From Kallipyga massiliensis ph2 (lineage in GTDB: Bacteria; Bacillota; Clostridia; Tissierellales; Peptoniphilaceae): 64,000 bases of DNA. The notes under the pieces are model-generated. The model saw nothing but the letters and a program-made list of their open reading frames with translations. It made no database searches and was not told the DNA's origin. Positions 19,567 through 27,654 of this stretch are shown here, in pieces; within the stretch, counting starts at the first letter, position 1, and each line of letters opens with the position of its first letter. Made by a program: the position numbers and the translations under genes. Where the stretch lies: assembly GCF_000311985.1 (NCBI RefSeq), contig NZ_HE978586.1, positions 206,983 to 270,982 on the forward strand, given 5' to 3'.

Positions 19567-19944
19567 TTAGTCGATCGTTCCGGTGGCTTCAATTTCTACT
19601 TTTGCACCCTTGGGCAGCTTGGCCACCTGGACGCAGGACCGGGTCGGCAGGATTCCGGTGAAGAATGTCGCATAAACTTCGTTCATCGCAGTGAAGTCGT
19701 TGAGGTCCTGGAGGAAGACGGTGGTGTGAACCACTTTTTCCATGGAGGATCCGCCCTCTTCAAGGATGGCTTTGACGTTGGTTAAGGACTGCTTAGTTTG
19801 CTCTTCGATGGTGTCAGCCATTTCCCCGGTCTTGGGATTCAGGGGGATCTGACCGGAGGTCATCACCATGTTTCCTACCACCAACCCTTGGGAATAGGGG
19901 CCGATCGCTTGGGGGGCATTTTCCGTTGCAATTACTTTGGTCAT
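19567..19944 (-). CDS. ridA: RidA family reactive-intermediate deaminase
   Basis: 125 residues. It hydrolyses the enamine/imine intermediates (2-aminoacrylate, 2-aminocrotonate) released by PLP dehydratases. The family signature is clear: NAPQAIGPYSQG at the start, SGQIPLNPKTGE, and the key arginine in LPTRSCVQVAKLPKGAKVEIE. It lies directly upstream of PFOR and close to threonine ammonia-lyase, whose by-products it would remove. Start ATG follows AAAGGAGAAG. Confidence 0.95.
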   Translation of the reverse strand: MTKVIATENAPQAIGPYSQGLVVGNMVMTSGQIPLNPKTGEMADTIEEQTKQSLTNVKAILEEGGSSMEKVVHTTVFLQDLNDFTAMNEVYATFFTGILPTRSCVQVAKLPKGAKVEIEATGTID

Positions 19945-20102
19945 CTTCTTCTCCTTTGTTTTCTGCGGTTAAAAAACAGCCGTGGGAACGTGTATTACCC
20001 TTTCAATGTTGGAAATATTTCATCCGCCTTCCCTATCTTGATGGAAGAAGATCTTGATAAAAGAAGCTTAATAAATATTTCTAAACATTGTAATTCTTTA
20101 TC

Positions 20103-20131
20103 ATGTTAAATCAAAAATGGACATTCGTCAA
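20103..20131 (-). promoter_or_regulatory. Candidate promoter for ridA-PFOR
   Basis: Minus strand TTGACG, 17-bp spacer, TAACAT. It would give a leader of about 150 nt before ridA. The -35 box matches consensus at 5 of 6 positions; the -10 box is weaker. Confidence 0.5.
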
Positions 20132-20177
20132 CCGTTTTCCCCCATTTTCCCTGTAAAATTTTGGAAAAGATTATTAA

Positions 20178-20225
20178 AAAAGGAGCCTTCCTGAGATTTA
20201 ACCTCTTCTCAAGAAGGCTCCTTTT
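20178..20225 (-). terminator. Hairpin terminator of the NhaC-family gene
   Basis: AAGGAGCCTTC and GAAGGCTCCTT arms flank a longer loop with secondary pairing TGAG/CTCA. A/T runs on both sides suit bidirectional termination. Confidence 0.8.
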
Positions 20226-20295
20226 CTTCTGCGTCAGAAGCCTTCCGGTGAATATGGACTTCTACACTGGATTCAATTGTTGGAAATAATTGGGT

Positions 20296-21705
20296 TTACT
20301 CGGAAGCCAGGGTCTGCTTCTTCTCTTCCACTTCGCTCTCCTTGCAATCATATTCGTAGTTCCAGGGATCTTTCTTGATTGCACCATCAGCATAGGGCAC
20401 GAAGATCGAAAGGATCAGGAAAACAGCCAGAAGTAGGCAGTACCAAACATTAGGAATAATCTGTAAGGGGTTAAGGACCACGCCGGCCTTTTCAGAAGTT
20501 AAAGAGATTGCCAAAAGAACTTGGGCACCGTAGGGGATGATTCCCTGGAAGACGCAGGAGAAAGCATCCAAGAGAGAGGCTGACCGTCTGGGGTCAACTT
20601 TGAAGTCATTGGAGAGGTCCTTGGCAATCGGGCCGGAGATAATAATGGCAACCGTGTTGTTTGCCGCAGCCAGGTCAACCAGGGAAACCAGACCGCCGAT
20701 GGACAGCTGGGCAGAGGCGGAAGATTTCACGCCGGAGGAGAGTTTACGGATGAGCCAGTCGAAACCGCCATCAGCCCGGCACATGGAAGCCAAACCGCCA
20801 ACTAAGATGGAAAGAATGAAGATTTCCGCCATTCCCATCATTCCTTTGCCCATGGCACCGGTGAATTCGATGAAGCCGATGGCTCCAGTGGCAATGCCGA
20901 TGATGCCGTTCAGGACAACGCCGCCGGCCAGAACAACAAAGACGTTCATACCGCATAATGCGGAGATGAGCACAAAAAGATACGGGATAATCTTAACAAT
21001 GTTAAAATCAAATTTCTCAATCGCAGGAGTAGTCTCTGGACGACCAAAAACTAGAAGAAGGATCACGGTAATGATAGCTGCCGGAATAGCCATCTTGAAG
21101 TTCATCCGGAGCTTATCCTGCATCTCTACGCCTTGGGAACGAGTAGCTGCGATCGTCGTATCGGAAATGACGGAGAGATTATCACCAAACATCGCTCCGC
21201 CGAGAACGGCACCGACCATGAGGTAGACGTTCAGGTTGGAGGCAACGGCCAAGGGAACGGCGATAGGAACGACCGCTCCGATGGTTCCCATGGAGGTCCC
21301 CATGGCCAGGGAGAGGAAGGCGGAGATGATGAAGACACCGGCGACAAGGAACTGAGCCGGGATGTAGGTCAAGGCCAAATGGACCGTTGATTCAACACCG
21401 CCGATGGCATCGGCTGACGCGGAAAAGGCCCCGGCCAGGAGGTAGATCAGGCACATGATCATAATATCCGTATCGCCCATGCCGGCGACCAGGTTGTTGA
21501 GCTTGCTGTTCATGTCTCCCTTATGCAGGAAGAAAGCGGAAAGAATACCGACCAGGCAGGCGACTAAAATCGGGAACTGGTAGAAGGCCATTTCCACTCC
21601 CTGGCCGGAGAGATAAATACCAATACCTAGATACAAACCAACAAAAATTAAAAAGGGGAGTAGAGAAACGCCTGAGCTTCTCTGCGGTTGATTATCATTA
21701 TTCAT
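20296..21705 (-). CDS. NhaC-family transporter
   Basis: 469 residues with about a dozen hydrophobic segments. The first is LLPFLIFVGLYLGIGIYLSG; later blocks such as MGTSMGTIGAVVPIAVPLA and GGAMFGDNLSVISDTTIAA are typical of the NhaC superfamily. Members exchange Na+ for H+ or carry organic solutes (malate/lactate, and the predicted methionine carrier MetT). Located 12 bp after a LysR gene that itself follows methionine gamma-lyase on the same strand, it may move methionine, its products or cations linked to that pathway. The substrate is inference only. Confidence 0.87.
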   Translation of the reverse strand: MNNDNQPQRSSGVSLLPFLIFVGLYLGIGIYLSGQGVEMAFYQFPILVACLVGILSAFFLHKGDMNSKLNNLVAGMGDTDIMIMCLIYLLAGAFSASADAIGGVESTVHLALTYIPAQFLVAGVFIISAFLSLAMGTSMGTIGAVVPIAVPLAVASNLNVYLMVGAVLGGAMFGDNLSVISDTTIAATRSQGVEMQDKLRMNFKMAIPAAIITVILLLVFGRPETTPAIEKFDFNIVKIIPYLFVLISALCGMNVFVVLAGGVVLNGIIGIATGAIGFIEFTGAMGKGMMGMAEIFILSILVGGLASMCRADGGFDWLIRKLSSGVKSSASAQLSIGGLVSLVDLAAANNTVAIIISGPIAKDLSNDFKVDPRRSASLLDAFSCVFQGIIPYGAQVLLAISLTSEKAGVVLNPLQIIPNVWYCLLLAVFLILSIFVPYADGAIKKDPWNYEYDCKESEVEEKKQTLASE

Positions 21706-21717
21706 AAATTCCTCCTC

Positions 21718-22629
21718 TTAGGAGGTCTTCGCATCCGAAGACCCTATGTAGCTCTGACATAAGTCAATAAATTCTTTTTCGAGTTTGGTCACTCGGTGGT
21801 CCTTTGAAGCAATCCACCCGATCCGGATGATCCCTGAAGAAGATTCCAGGGGAACTGCCATCAGCTGATCATCCCCTCTCGACGAGATGACACCTGACCC
21901 GATGGTATAGGCTTGGTGGTCGGAAAGGATTTGATAGATCGTGTCCCTATCTGAAACCCGGATGATTTGCCGGGCGTTCGGGCGAATTCCCTCTTCTAAA
22001 AATGAATGGGCTGAGTCTGTCTGGGAGTAACAGATATATGGATAGGGCTGGAGGTCGTCTAGCGACAACTCCTTGGCTCCGGCCAGGGGATGGTCCTTGC
22101 TAAGAAAAACAGCATAGGCATAGGTTCCCAATTGGTGAAAGTCGAGGAAGCGGTCCCTCAGGTACTTTAAAATCTCCCGCTCGGTCTCCGTTGCCATGGA
22201 GATGATCCCGATGGAAGCCAGGCCGGACTCCACCTCGGAGATGGCCCCTTTGGTCGTGACTTCCCGGAGTTCGAAGTCATAGTCGCTATCCTCATACCGG
22301 GTGATGAGGTCAGAGAAGGCATCCACCACATGGACAAAATGCTGGGCGGAAACCCGGAGTCGGCTCTCCTTCTTTTTGGAGAAGGTCGAACGGATAGTCT
22401 CCAGTTCGAAAATGATGGACTTGGCCATTTCCGCCAGGTTCTCCCCTTCTTCCGTAAAGGCCACCCGCCGCTGGTTTCCGCGGAGGAGGATCTCAATCCC
22501 GAGTTCCTCCTCCAGGCTTTTAATGGCCTTGGAAATCGTCGGTTGGGTGACATAGCATTTGTTGGCAGCATCCACCATCGTATCCGATTGGTAGAGTACC
22601 AGCAGGTAGTAGAGCTGTTGGAGTCTCAT
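21718..22629 (-). CDS. LysR-family transcriptional regulator
   Basis: 303 residues. The winged helix-turn-helix is at residues 1-60 (MRLQQLYYLLVLYQSDTMVD then CYVTQPTISKAIKSLEEELG), with a periplasmic-binding-like effector domain after about residue 90. It is unusual in lying between methionine gamma-lyase (63 bp upstream) and the transporter (12 bp downstream) on the same strand rather than divergently. It probably belongs to that operon and may control it in response to a sulfur amino acid or keto acid. The effector is unknown. Confidence 0.9.
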   Translation of the reverse strand: MRLQQLYYLLVLYQSDTMVDAANKCYVTQPTISKAIKSLEEELGIEILLRGNQRRVAFTEEGENLAEMAKSIIFELETIRSTFSKKKESRLRVSAQHFVHVVDAFSDLITRYEDSDYDFELREVTTKGAISEVESGLASIGIISMATETEREILKYLRDRFLDFHQLGTYAYAVFLSKDHPLAGAKELSLDDLQPYPYICYSQTDSAHSFLEEGIRPNARQIIRVSDRDTIYQILSDHQAYTIGSGVISSRGDDQLMAVPLESSSGIIRIGWIASKDHRVTKLEKEFIDLCQSYIGSSDAKTS

Positions 22630-22692
22630 CCCTCAAGTCCCCCATACATCATCTTGCGGCTTTTCTCTGTTAATTCGCCGCTTTTCTTCGCT

Positions 22693-23880
22693 TTAGAGCT
22701 GGTTGAGGGCCTGGTCGAGGTCAGCGATGATATCCTCAGGATCTTCCAGACCGACAGAAAGACGGATCAGGTTAACCGGGATTCCGGCCTTCTCCAATTC
22801 TTCAGGGGAGTAGGTGGAATGGGTCATGGAAGCCGCATGCTCGATCAGGGTTTCGCAGTCGCCCAATGAAACGGCCAGGGTGCAAATCTTAACGGAGTCC
22901 ATCACCTTCTTGGCATCATCCAAGCCGCCCTTGACCATAAAGGAAATCATGGCGCCGGGGAGCTTCATCTGGCGGTCAGCCAATTCTTTCTGGTCGAAGG
23001 AATCCAGTCCCGGATAGATAACGCGCTCGACCTTGTCGTGCTTTTCAAGGAACTCAGCGACCTTCTGTGCATTGGCGCAGTGCTGGCGGACGCGGACACC
23101 CAGGGTCTTCATTCCGCGGATGATCAGGTAGGCCTGGAAGGGGGACATGACGGAACCGGTGCAGTCCTTGACGCCGACGAGTCGGACGGTAGCCATGTCT
23201 TCGGCAGAGCCCACAGCGAATCCGGCAATGACGTCTCCATGGCCGTTGAGGTACTTGGTGGCGGAGTGGACGACGATATCAGCGCCCAGTTCCAGAGGCT
23301 TCTGGCAGACCGGGGTGGCGAAGGTGTTGTCAACGACCACCCGGACGCCCTCTTTCTTGTGGGCGATGTCGGCGATGGCTTTGATGTCGGCCAGGCCGAT
23401 GGTGGGGTTAACCGGCGTTTCTATGTAGACAATCTTCGTATTGTCCTTCATGGCCTTTTCCACATTCTTGGGGTCAGTGGTGTCGATGAAGGAAACTTCC
23501 ACGCCCATCCGGGTCAGGCTCTCGTTCATCAAAGCGAAGGTGCAACCATAGAGAACTTCAGAGGCGATGATGTGGTCACCGGCAGAGAGGAAGGACCAAA
23601 GGGTGGAGGCGATAGCGCCCATACCGGAAGCGGTACCAACGGCATCTTCGGCTCCTTCAAGCAAGGCCACTTTCTTTTCAGCATTTGCGACGGTGGGATT
23701 GCCGAGACGACCATAGATGTAGCCGTCTTCTTTTCCGGCAAAGCGGTTACCGCCCTGATTGCAGTTGTCGAAGATAAAGGTTGAGGTTTGATAAATCGGG
23801 GTGGCCAGTGCCCCATATTTATTCGGCTCATACCCGCCGTGTACTGCAATCGTGTCAAGTTTCAGGTTCTTTTTTTCCAT
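22693..23880 (-). CDS. megL: Methionine gamma-lyase (PLP-dependent)
   Basis: 395 residues. It cleaves methionine to methanethiol, 2-oxobutyrate and ammonia. The PLP lysine is in VHSATKYLNGHGD. The loop YGCTFALM has the cysteine that characterises methionine gamma-lyases at the place where cystathionine lyases have Gly, which supports this name over cystathionine gamma-lyase. The ATG at 23880 is preceded by AAAGGAG; the upstream in-frame extension is rejected. The 2-oxobutyrate produced could feed PFOR encoded nearby. It is probably the first gene of megL-lysR-nhaC. Confidence 0.88.
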   Translation of the reverse strand: MEKKNLKLDTIAVHGGYEPNKYGALATPIYQTSTFIFDNCNQGGNRFAGKEDGYIYGRLGNPTVANAEKKVALLEGAEDAVGTASGMGAIASTLWSFLSAGDHIIASEVLYGCTFALMNESLTRMGVEVSFIDTTDPKNVEKAMKDNTKIVYIETPVNPTIGLADIKAIADIAHKKEGVRVVVDNTFATPVCQKPLELGADIVVHSATKYLNGHGDVIAGFAVGSAEDMATVRLVGVKDCTGSVMSPFQAYLIIRGMKTLGVRVRQHCANAQKVAEFLEKHDKVERVIYPGLDSFDQKELADRQMKLPGAMISFMVKGGLDDAKKVMDSVKICTLAVSLGDCETLIEHAASMTHSTYSPEELEKAGIPVNLIRLSVGLEDPEDIIADLDQALNQL

Positions 23881-24187
23881 GACAACTCCTTTCTTAGAAG
23901 CTTTCTCCTGCACCCCATAAGAGGGCACAATTTTCAATTCAAAGAAAATAAACGTTTCCTCTTCGACAAAGTCCCATGCCTATTACCGATAAGCAACTGA
24001 CTATCCTTTTTTTCCATCTTCAAAGATAAGTCAATTTATAGGCCTGGGAACATTTACCTACCGTCATCGTATCATAAACTAGGTGAGAAAACGTTTCTAA
24101 TTTCTCATAGTTGCTATTCCTTTTTGGAATAGTATAGATCAAATACCATTGAAATACCATAATAAAAGGAATGATAAAAAGAAAAAA
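23881..24187. other. Intergenic region upstream of megL
   Basis: AT-rich, with no coding sequence. It contains a hairpin CTATTCC-TTTTT-GGAATAG at 24114-24132 and two AAACGTTT palindromes (near 23949 and 24089) that could be operator sites. I do not see an unambiguous promoter; TTGAAT with a 17-bp spacer and TATGGG near 23920-23945 on the minus strand is a weak candidate. Confidence 0.4.
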
Positions 24188-24210
24188 CCGGCAGGAATTA
24201 CTCCTGCCAG
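24188..24210 (-). terminator. Terminator containing the stop codon of the YheO-type gene
   Basis: The hairpin CTGGCAGGA/TCCTGCCGG on the minus strand is made from the last codons (Trp-Gln-Glu-stop), with the TAA in the loop, followed by TTTTTTC. Confidence 0.85.
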
Positions 24211-25034
24211 TTGATCATATTTAAGTAACGATAGACGGTAGCGACTGAACAGTCCAGCTTTTCGGCCACAAAATTAACCGCCCCCTTCATCCGGAACATT
24301 CCACGGGCATCCAGCTGCCTGGTCACCTCCAGCCGGTCTTCTTGCTTCATATAACCGATGGGAATAGGGTTCCCTTTAATCACATCCTCGAAGATATTGA
24401 CCATGAGCTCGTCGATATTGGAGTGGAACTCTTCAACCCCACCCTCTTGGTTGACCTGGTCGAAGGTCTGGCCCAGGTTGACCCGATCACTTGCCGTCGG
24501 ATTGACCCAATCCTTGGGATGGATGATCTTTTGCAAGCGGTCGAATTCCTCCAGGAAGCGGGCATCCGTGAAATTGATGCAGAGGAGGGCAACCAGATCT
24601 CCCTCGTCATCCTTAATAAAGAATGACGAAGACCGATAATGGTCATTCCCCCGACGACCCTGGTAGTTGACATAATAGTCCCGGCTCTTATACATCTTCT
24701 CCTGGATGATCCGGAGGCCCAGCTCTGTGATCGGGGACCCCACTCCCCTGCCGGATAATGGATTGGCAATGGCCACCACGGAATTGGGGAGCTTGGACAC
24801 GTCATGGAGAAGGATCTCATAGTCGGGCCCCAGGAATTTTCCCAGGAAGTCCACCAGGACCTTATACGCACTCAGGTCATAGGCTTCCTTCCTCCCTCCC
24901 CCATTCTCCTGGGCAGCCCGGAGCTTGCGGATGACCTCCGGGGCCAGGTCATTTTCCAAGGCAGGCTTTTCAGCCGGCTCATTTCGCTTGCTTTTTCCTT
25001 GACTATCCTGCTTGCTTAAATTCTCTTCTGTCAT
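24198..25034 (-). CDS. YheO/DauR-type PAS and helix-turn-helix regulator
   Basis: 278 residues. After a charged leader, residues about 55-175 form the YheO-like PAS domain (LGPDYEILLHDVSKLPNSVV, then ALLCINFTD). The carboxyl end VAEKLDCSVATVYRYLNM is a helix-turn-helix. Relatives such as DauR regulate D-amino acid or other amino-acid catabolism. Here it lies upstream of megL on the same strand, separated by its own terminator, so it may control megL or work elsewhere. The start has AAAGGAT upstream. Confidence 0.85.
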   Translation of the reverse strand: MTEENLSKQDSQGKSKRNEPAEKPALENDLAPEVIRKLRAAQENGGGRKEAYDLSAYKVLVDFLGKFLGPDYEILLHDVSKLPNSVVAIANPLSGRGVGSPITELGLRIIQEKMYKSRDYYVNYQGRRGNDHYRSSSFFIKDDEGDLVALLCINFTDARFLEEFDRLQKIIHPKDWVNPTASDRVNLGQTFDQVNQEGGVEEFHSNIDELMVNIFEDVIKGNPIPIGYMKQEDRLEVTRQLDARGMFRMKGAVNFVAEKLDCSVATVYRYLNMINWQE

Positions 25035-25225
25035 TGTTTTATCCTTTATGTATGTGAAATATAAAAAATTCTCATAATTTCTATGTATAAGAATTGTAGC
25101 ATAAAATCATCCACATATCGAAATCCCTTCCGAAAAATTTGGCCTCTTTCCCTCTTTCTTTTACAATGGAGGAAGTAAATTGTCCAGGGAGAGGATTTTC
25201 CGGATATCCCTTGAAGGAGTTACTT

Positions 25226-25669
25226 ATGCCTATAAATAAGAAAAATGAAAAGCCAGAGACGTCAATCCGACTTTTCGATAAAACCACCCTAAAATTTATC
25301 CTGGTCGGGATTATCAATACTCTTTTCGGAACCGGGGTCATGTTCCTGGCCTATAATGTCTTTTCCGCCTCCTACTGGCTCTCTTCGGCCCTAAACTACA
25401 TCCTGGGTTCCATTCTCTCCTACTTTCTCAACAAATACTTCACCTTCCAATCCAAGGAAAAATCCTGGAGCCAGGTGGTAAAATTCGTTCTTAATATCAC
25501 CGTCTGCTACTTCCTGGCCTACGGTCTGGCTAAGCCCCTGGTCATGAGAATCCTGTCGGGCCAAGAGATTAAGCTGGTCGAAAATATCGCCATGGTGGTG
25601 GGCATGGTCCTCTTTGTAGGGCTAAACTACCTGGGCCAGCGATTCTTGGTTTTCCCCGAGAAGAAATAG
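25226..25669 (+). CDS. GtrA-like membrane protein
   Basis: 147 residues, four hydrophobic segments (FILVGIINTLFGTGVMFLAY, LSSALNYILGSILSYFLNKY and two later). The motif NKYFTF at the end of the second segment is typical of GtrA/DPMS-type proteins, proposed to flip lipid-linked sugars or assist cell-surface glycosylation. The ATG at 25226 has AAGGAG 6 bases upstream; the earlier in-frame ATGs lack one. It is alone on the plus strand between minus-strand genes. Confidence 0.85.
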   Translation: MPINKKNEKPETSIRLFDKTTLKFILVGIINTLFGTGVMFLAYNVFSASYWLSSALNYILGSILSYFLNKYFTFQSKEKSWSQVVKFVLNITVCYFLAYGLAKPLVMRILSGQEIKLVENIAMVVGMVLFVGLNYLGQRFLVFPEKK

Positions 25670-25740
25670 GAAGTGGCTCCCTGGCTACCAGAAAATATGA
25701 CCCCCAGCCAGGGTCAACCCCAATATGCCTAGTCAAAAAA

Positions 25741-25767
25741 AGAGAAGTGCAAAATTTGCACTTCTCT
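25741..25767. terminator. Bidirectional terminator between gtrA-like gene and etfA
   Basis: AGAGAAGTGCAAA/TTTGCACTTCTCT is a near-perfect palindrome with A-run before and T-run after, serving both converging genes. Confidence 0.9.
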
Positions 25768-25812
25768 CTTTTTATCTTAAGGGATCAACCCTTATTTTCC
25801 CGTGAAAAGAAC

Positions 25813-26826
25813 TTAGTTCTTTCTAGCGTTATATTCTTCGATTTCCTTGGTCAGTTCGGGAACAATCTCAAAGAGGTCACCAACCAGGGCGATGTCCGCC
25901 ACCTTGAAGATGGGGGCTTCGGGGTCCTTGTTAATGGCGATGATGTAGTCGGAGTTCTGCATACCGGCTAAGTGCTGGATAGCACCGGAGATGCCGACAG
26001 CGATGTAGACCTGGGGCTTAACGGTCTTACCGGACTGGCCGACCTGGTGGGAGTGGGTAATCCAACCGGCATCAACGGCTGCACGGGAGGCACCGACGGT
26101 CCCGTCGAGGGCGTGGGCCAGCTTTTCAATCAGGTCGAAGTTCTTGGGATCACCCAGTCCACGTCCACCGGATACGATGATGTCCGCCTCGAGGAGGTTG
26201 ACTTCGTCGCCGGCTTCTTCATGGATGGTGTCCAGGACGCGGGTCCGGATCTTCTCCGTGGGGAAGTCGATGGTTTCTTGAATAACGTCAAATTCCGCCT
26301 TGGGCTCCACGCGGATGGACTGGAAGACGCCGGGACGGACGGTCCCGATCTGGGGACGGTGGTCAGCACAGATGATCTGGGCCATGAGGTTACCACCGAA
26401 GGCAGGACGGGTCCAGAGGATATTGTGGTTTTCCGTATCGATGTCCAACTCTGTGCAGTCAGCGGTCAGACCGGTTTTGAGGCGGGAAGAAACCCGGGGG
26501 CCCAAGTCACGGCCTTGGTTGGTAGCGCCGATGAACATGGTTCTGGGGTGGTGCTTTTTAACCAGTTCTTCAATGGCATGGGTGTAAACGTCGGTGTTGT
26601 ATTCTTTGTAGACATCACCTTTAACGAGGACAACACCGTCAGCGCCATAGTTCTTGCAGACTTCCTGGGCCTTATCCAAGTCGGATCCGATGAGGACGGA
26701 GTAAACTTTCTCCCCCACCTTTGCAGCCAGGGAAAGAGCTGTGGTCAAAAGCTCAAGGCTGACGTTGGCCGGTGTTCCATCTTCCTTTAATTCGGTAATG
26801 ACCCACATGTTATTATATTCTGTCAT
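25813..26826 (-). CDS. etfA: Electron transfer flavoprotein alpha subunit
   Basis: 337 residues. It partners EtfB and butyryl-CoA dehydrogenase in electron bifurcation from NADH to ferredoxin and crotonyl-CoA. The FAD-binding carboxyl domain shows IVSGGRGLGDPKNFDLIEKL, GASRAAVDAGW and QVGQSGKTVKPQ; the ending PIFKVADIALVGDLFEIVPE is typical. It is the last gene of the thlA-crt-hbd-bcd-etfBA operon, 10 bp after etfB, and is followed by the terminator at 25741-25767. Confidence 0.96.
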   Translation of the reverse strand: MTEYNNMWVITELKEDGTPANVSLELLTTALSLAAKVGEKVYSVLIGSDLDKAQEVCKNYGADGVVLVKGDVYKEYNTDVYTHAIEELVKKHHPRTMFIGATNQGRDLGPRVSSRLKTGLTADCTELDIDTENHNILWTRPAFGGNLMAQIICADHRPQIGTVRPGVFQSIRVEPKAEFDVIQETIDFPTEKIRTRVLDTIHEEAGDEVNLLEADIIVSGGRGLGDPKNFDLIEKLAHALDGTVGASRAAVDAGWITHSHQVGQSGKTVKPQVYIAVGISGAIQHLAGMQNSDYIIAINKDPEAPIFKVADIALVGDLFEIVPELTKEIEEYNARKN

Positions 26827-26836
26827 GGACTACCTC

Positions 26837-27640
26837 CTACAGTACCTTGGCATGTTCCATCGCGGAAACCAGGCGCTTAGCGGCCAGGTTGGGATCTGCT
26901 TCTTGGATTCGAATGCCTTCTTTGTGGCTTTCCGGTGTATATGACTTCACCACTCTGGTTGGGGACCCCTTGAGTCCGATGGCCGTGGTATCGATGTTGG
27001 GGAATTCATCGAAGGTCAAATACTTGATTTCCGCCTTCTTGGAATGAAGGGCATTGCGGACGCGGGCATAGCGGAGCTCGTCCGTCTTGTTGAAGGTGGC
27101 CAGGAAGGGCATCTGGGTTTCCACGACCTGGTGGCAGGAATCCAGTTCTCTCTCGATAACAGCCTTGCCGTCCTTGACCTCCACGTTCAGACCATAGGTG
27201 ATCTGGGGGATGTCCATGTGCTCAGCCAGCTCGGGGCCAACCTGGGCGGTATCGCCGTCGATGGCCTGCTTGCCGCAGAAAATAGCGTCAAAGGGGCCGT
27301 CTTCTTCCTGGAGCTTTTCAACGGCTTGGGAAAGAATGTAGGAAGTGGCCAAGGTGTCGGAGCCACCGAATTTCCGGTCGGTAACCAGATAGGCTTCATC
27401 CGCACCGACAGCCAGGCAGTCTCTCAGCATGCCTTCCGCCTGTGGGGGGCCCATGGAAACGACAACCACTTTGGTGTTTTCGGGATCCCTGTCCTTGAGC
27501 TGAAGGGCCTGCTCTAAAGCGTAGGAATCATAGGTATTTAAGATGCTGGGCACCCCTCTACGGATCAGGGTGTTGGTTTCCGGGTCAATCTTCATTTCGG
27601 TTGTATCCGGAACTTGTTTTGCACAAACAAGAATTTTCAT
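26837..27640 (-). CDS. etfB: Electron transfer flavoprotein beta subunit
   Basis: 267 residues, standard EtfB length. MKILVCAKQVPDTTEMKIDP at the start and FDAIFCGKQAIDGDTAQVGP in the middle are family hallmarks; AMP or a second FAD binds here. Start follows AAGGAGCC. It lies between bcd (14 bp) and etfA (10 bp), so stoichiometric expression of the Bcd-EtfAB complex is expected. Confidence 0.96.
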   Translation of the reverse strand: MKILVCAKQVPDTTEMKIDPETNTLIRRGVPSILNTYDSYALEQALQLKDRDPENTKVVVVSMGPPQAEGMLRDCLAVGADEAYLVTDRKFGGSDTLATSYILSQAVEKLQEEDGPFDAIFCGKQAIDGDTAQVGPELAEHMDIPQITYGLNVEVKDGKAVIERELDSCHQVVETQMPFLATFNKTDELRYARVRNALHSKKAEIKYLTFDEFPNIDTTAIGLKGSPTRVVKSYTPESHKEGIRIQEADPNLAAKRLVSAMEHAKVL

Positions 27641-27654
27641 GTTGGCTCCTTCCT

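Larger units (their letters stand above)
19945..20295. other. Intergenic region between ridA and the NhaC-family gene
   Basis: No coding sequence. Holds the ridA promoter candidate at 20103-20131 and the bidirectional hairpin terminator at 20178-20225; the rest is AT-rich leader of the ridA transcript. Confidence 0.6.
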
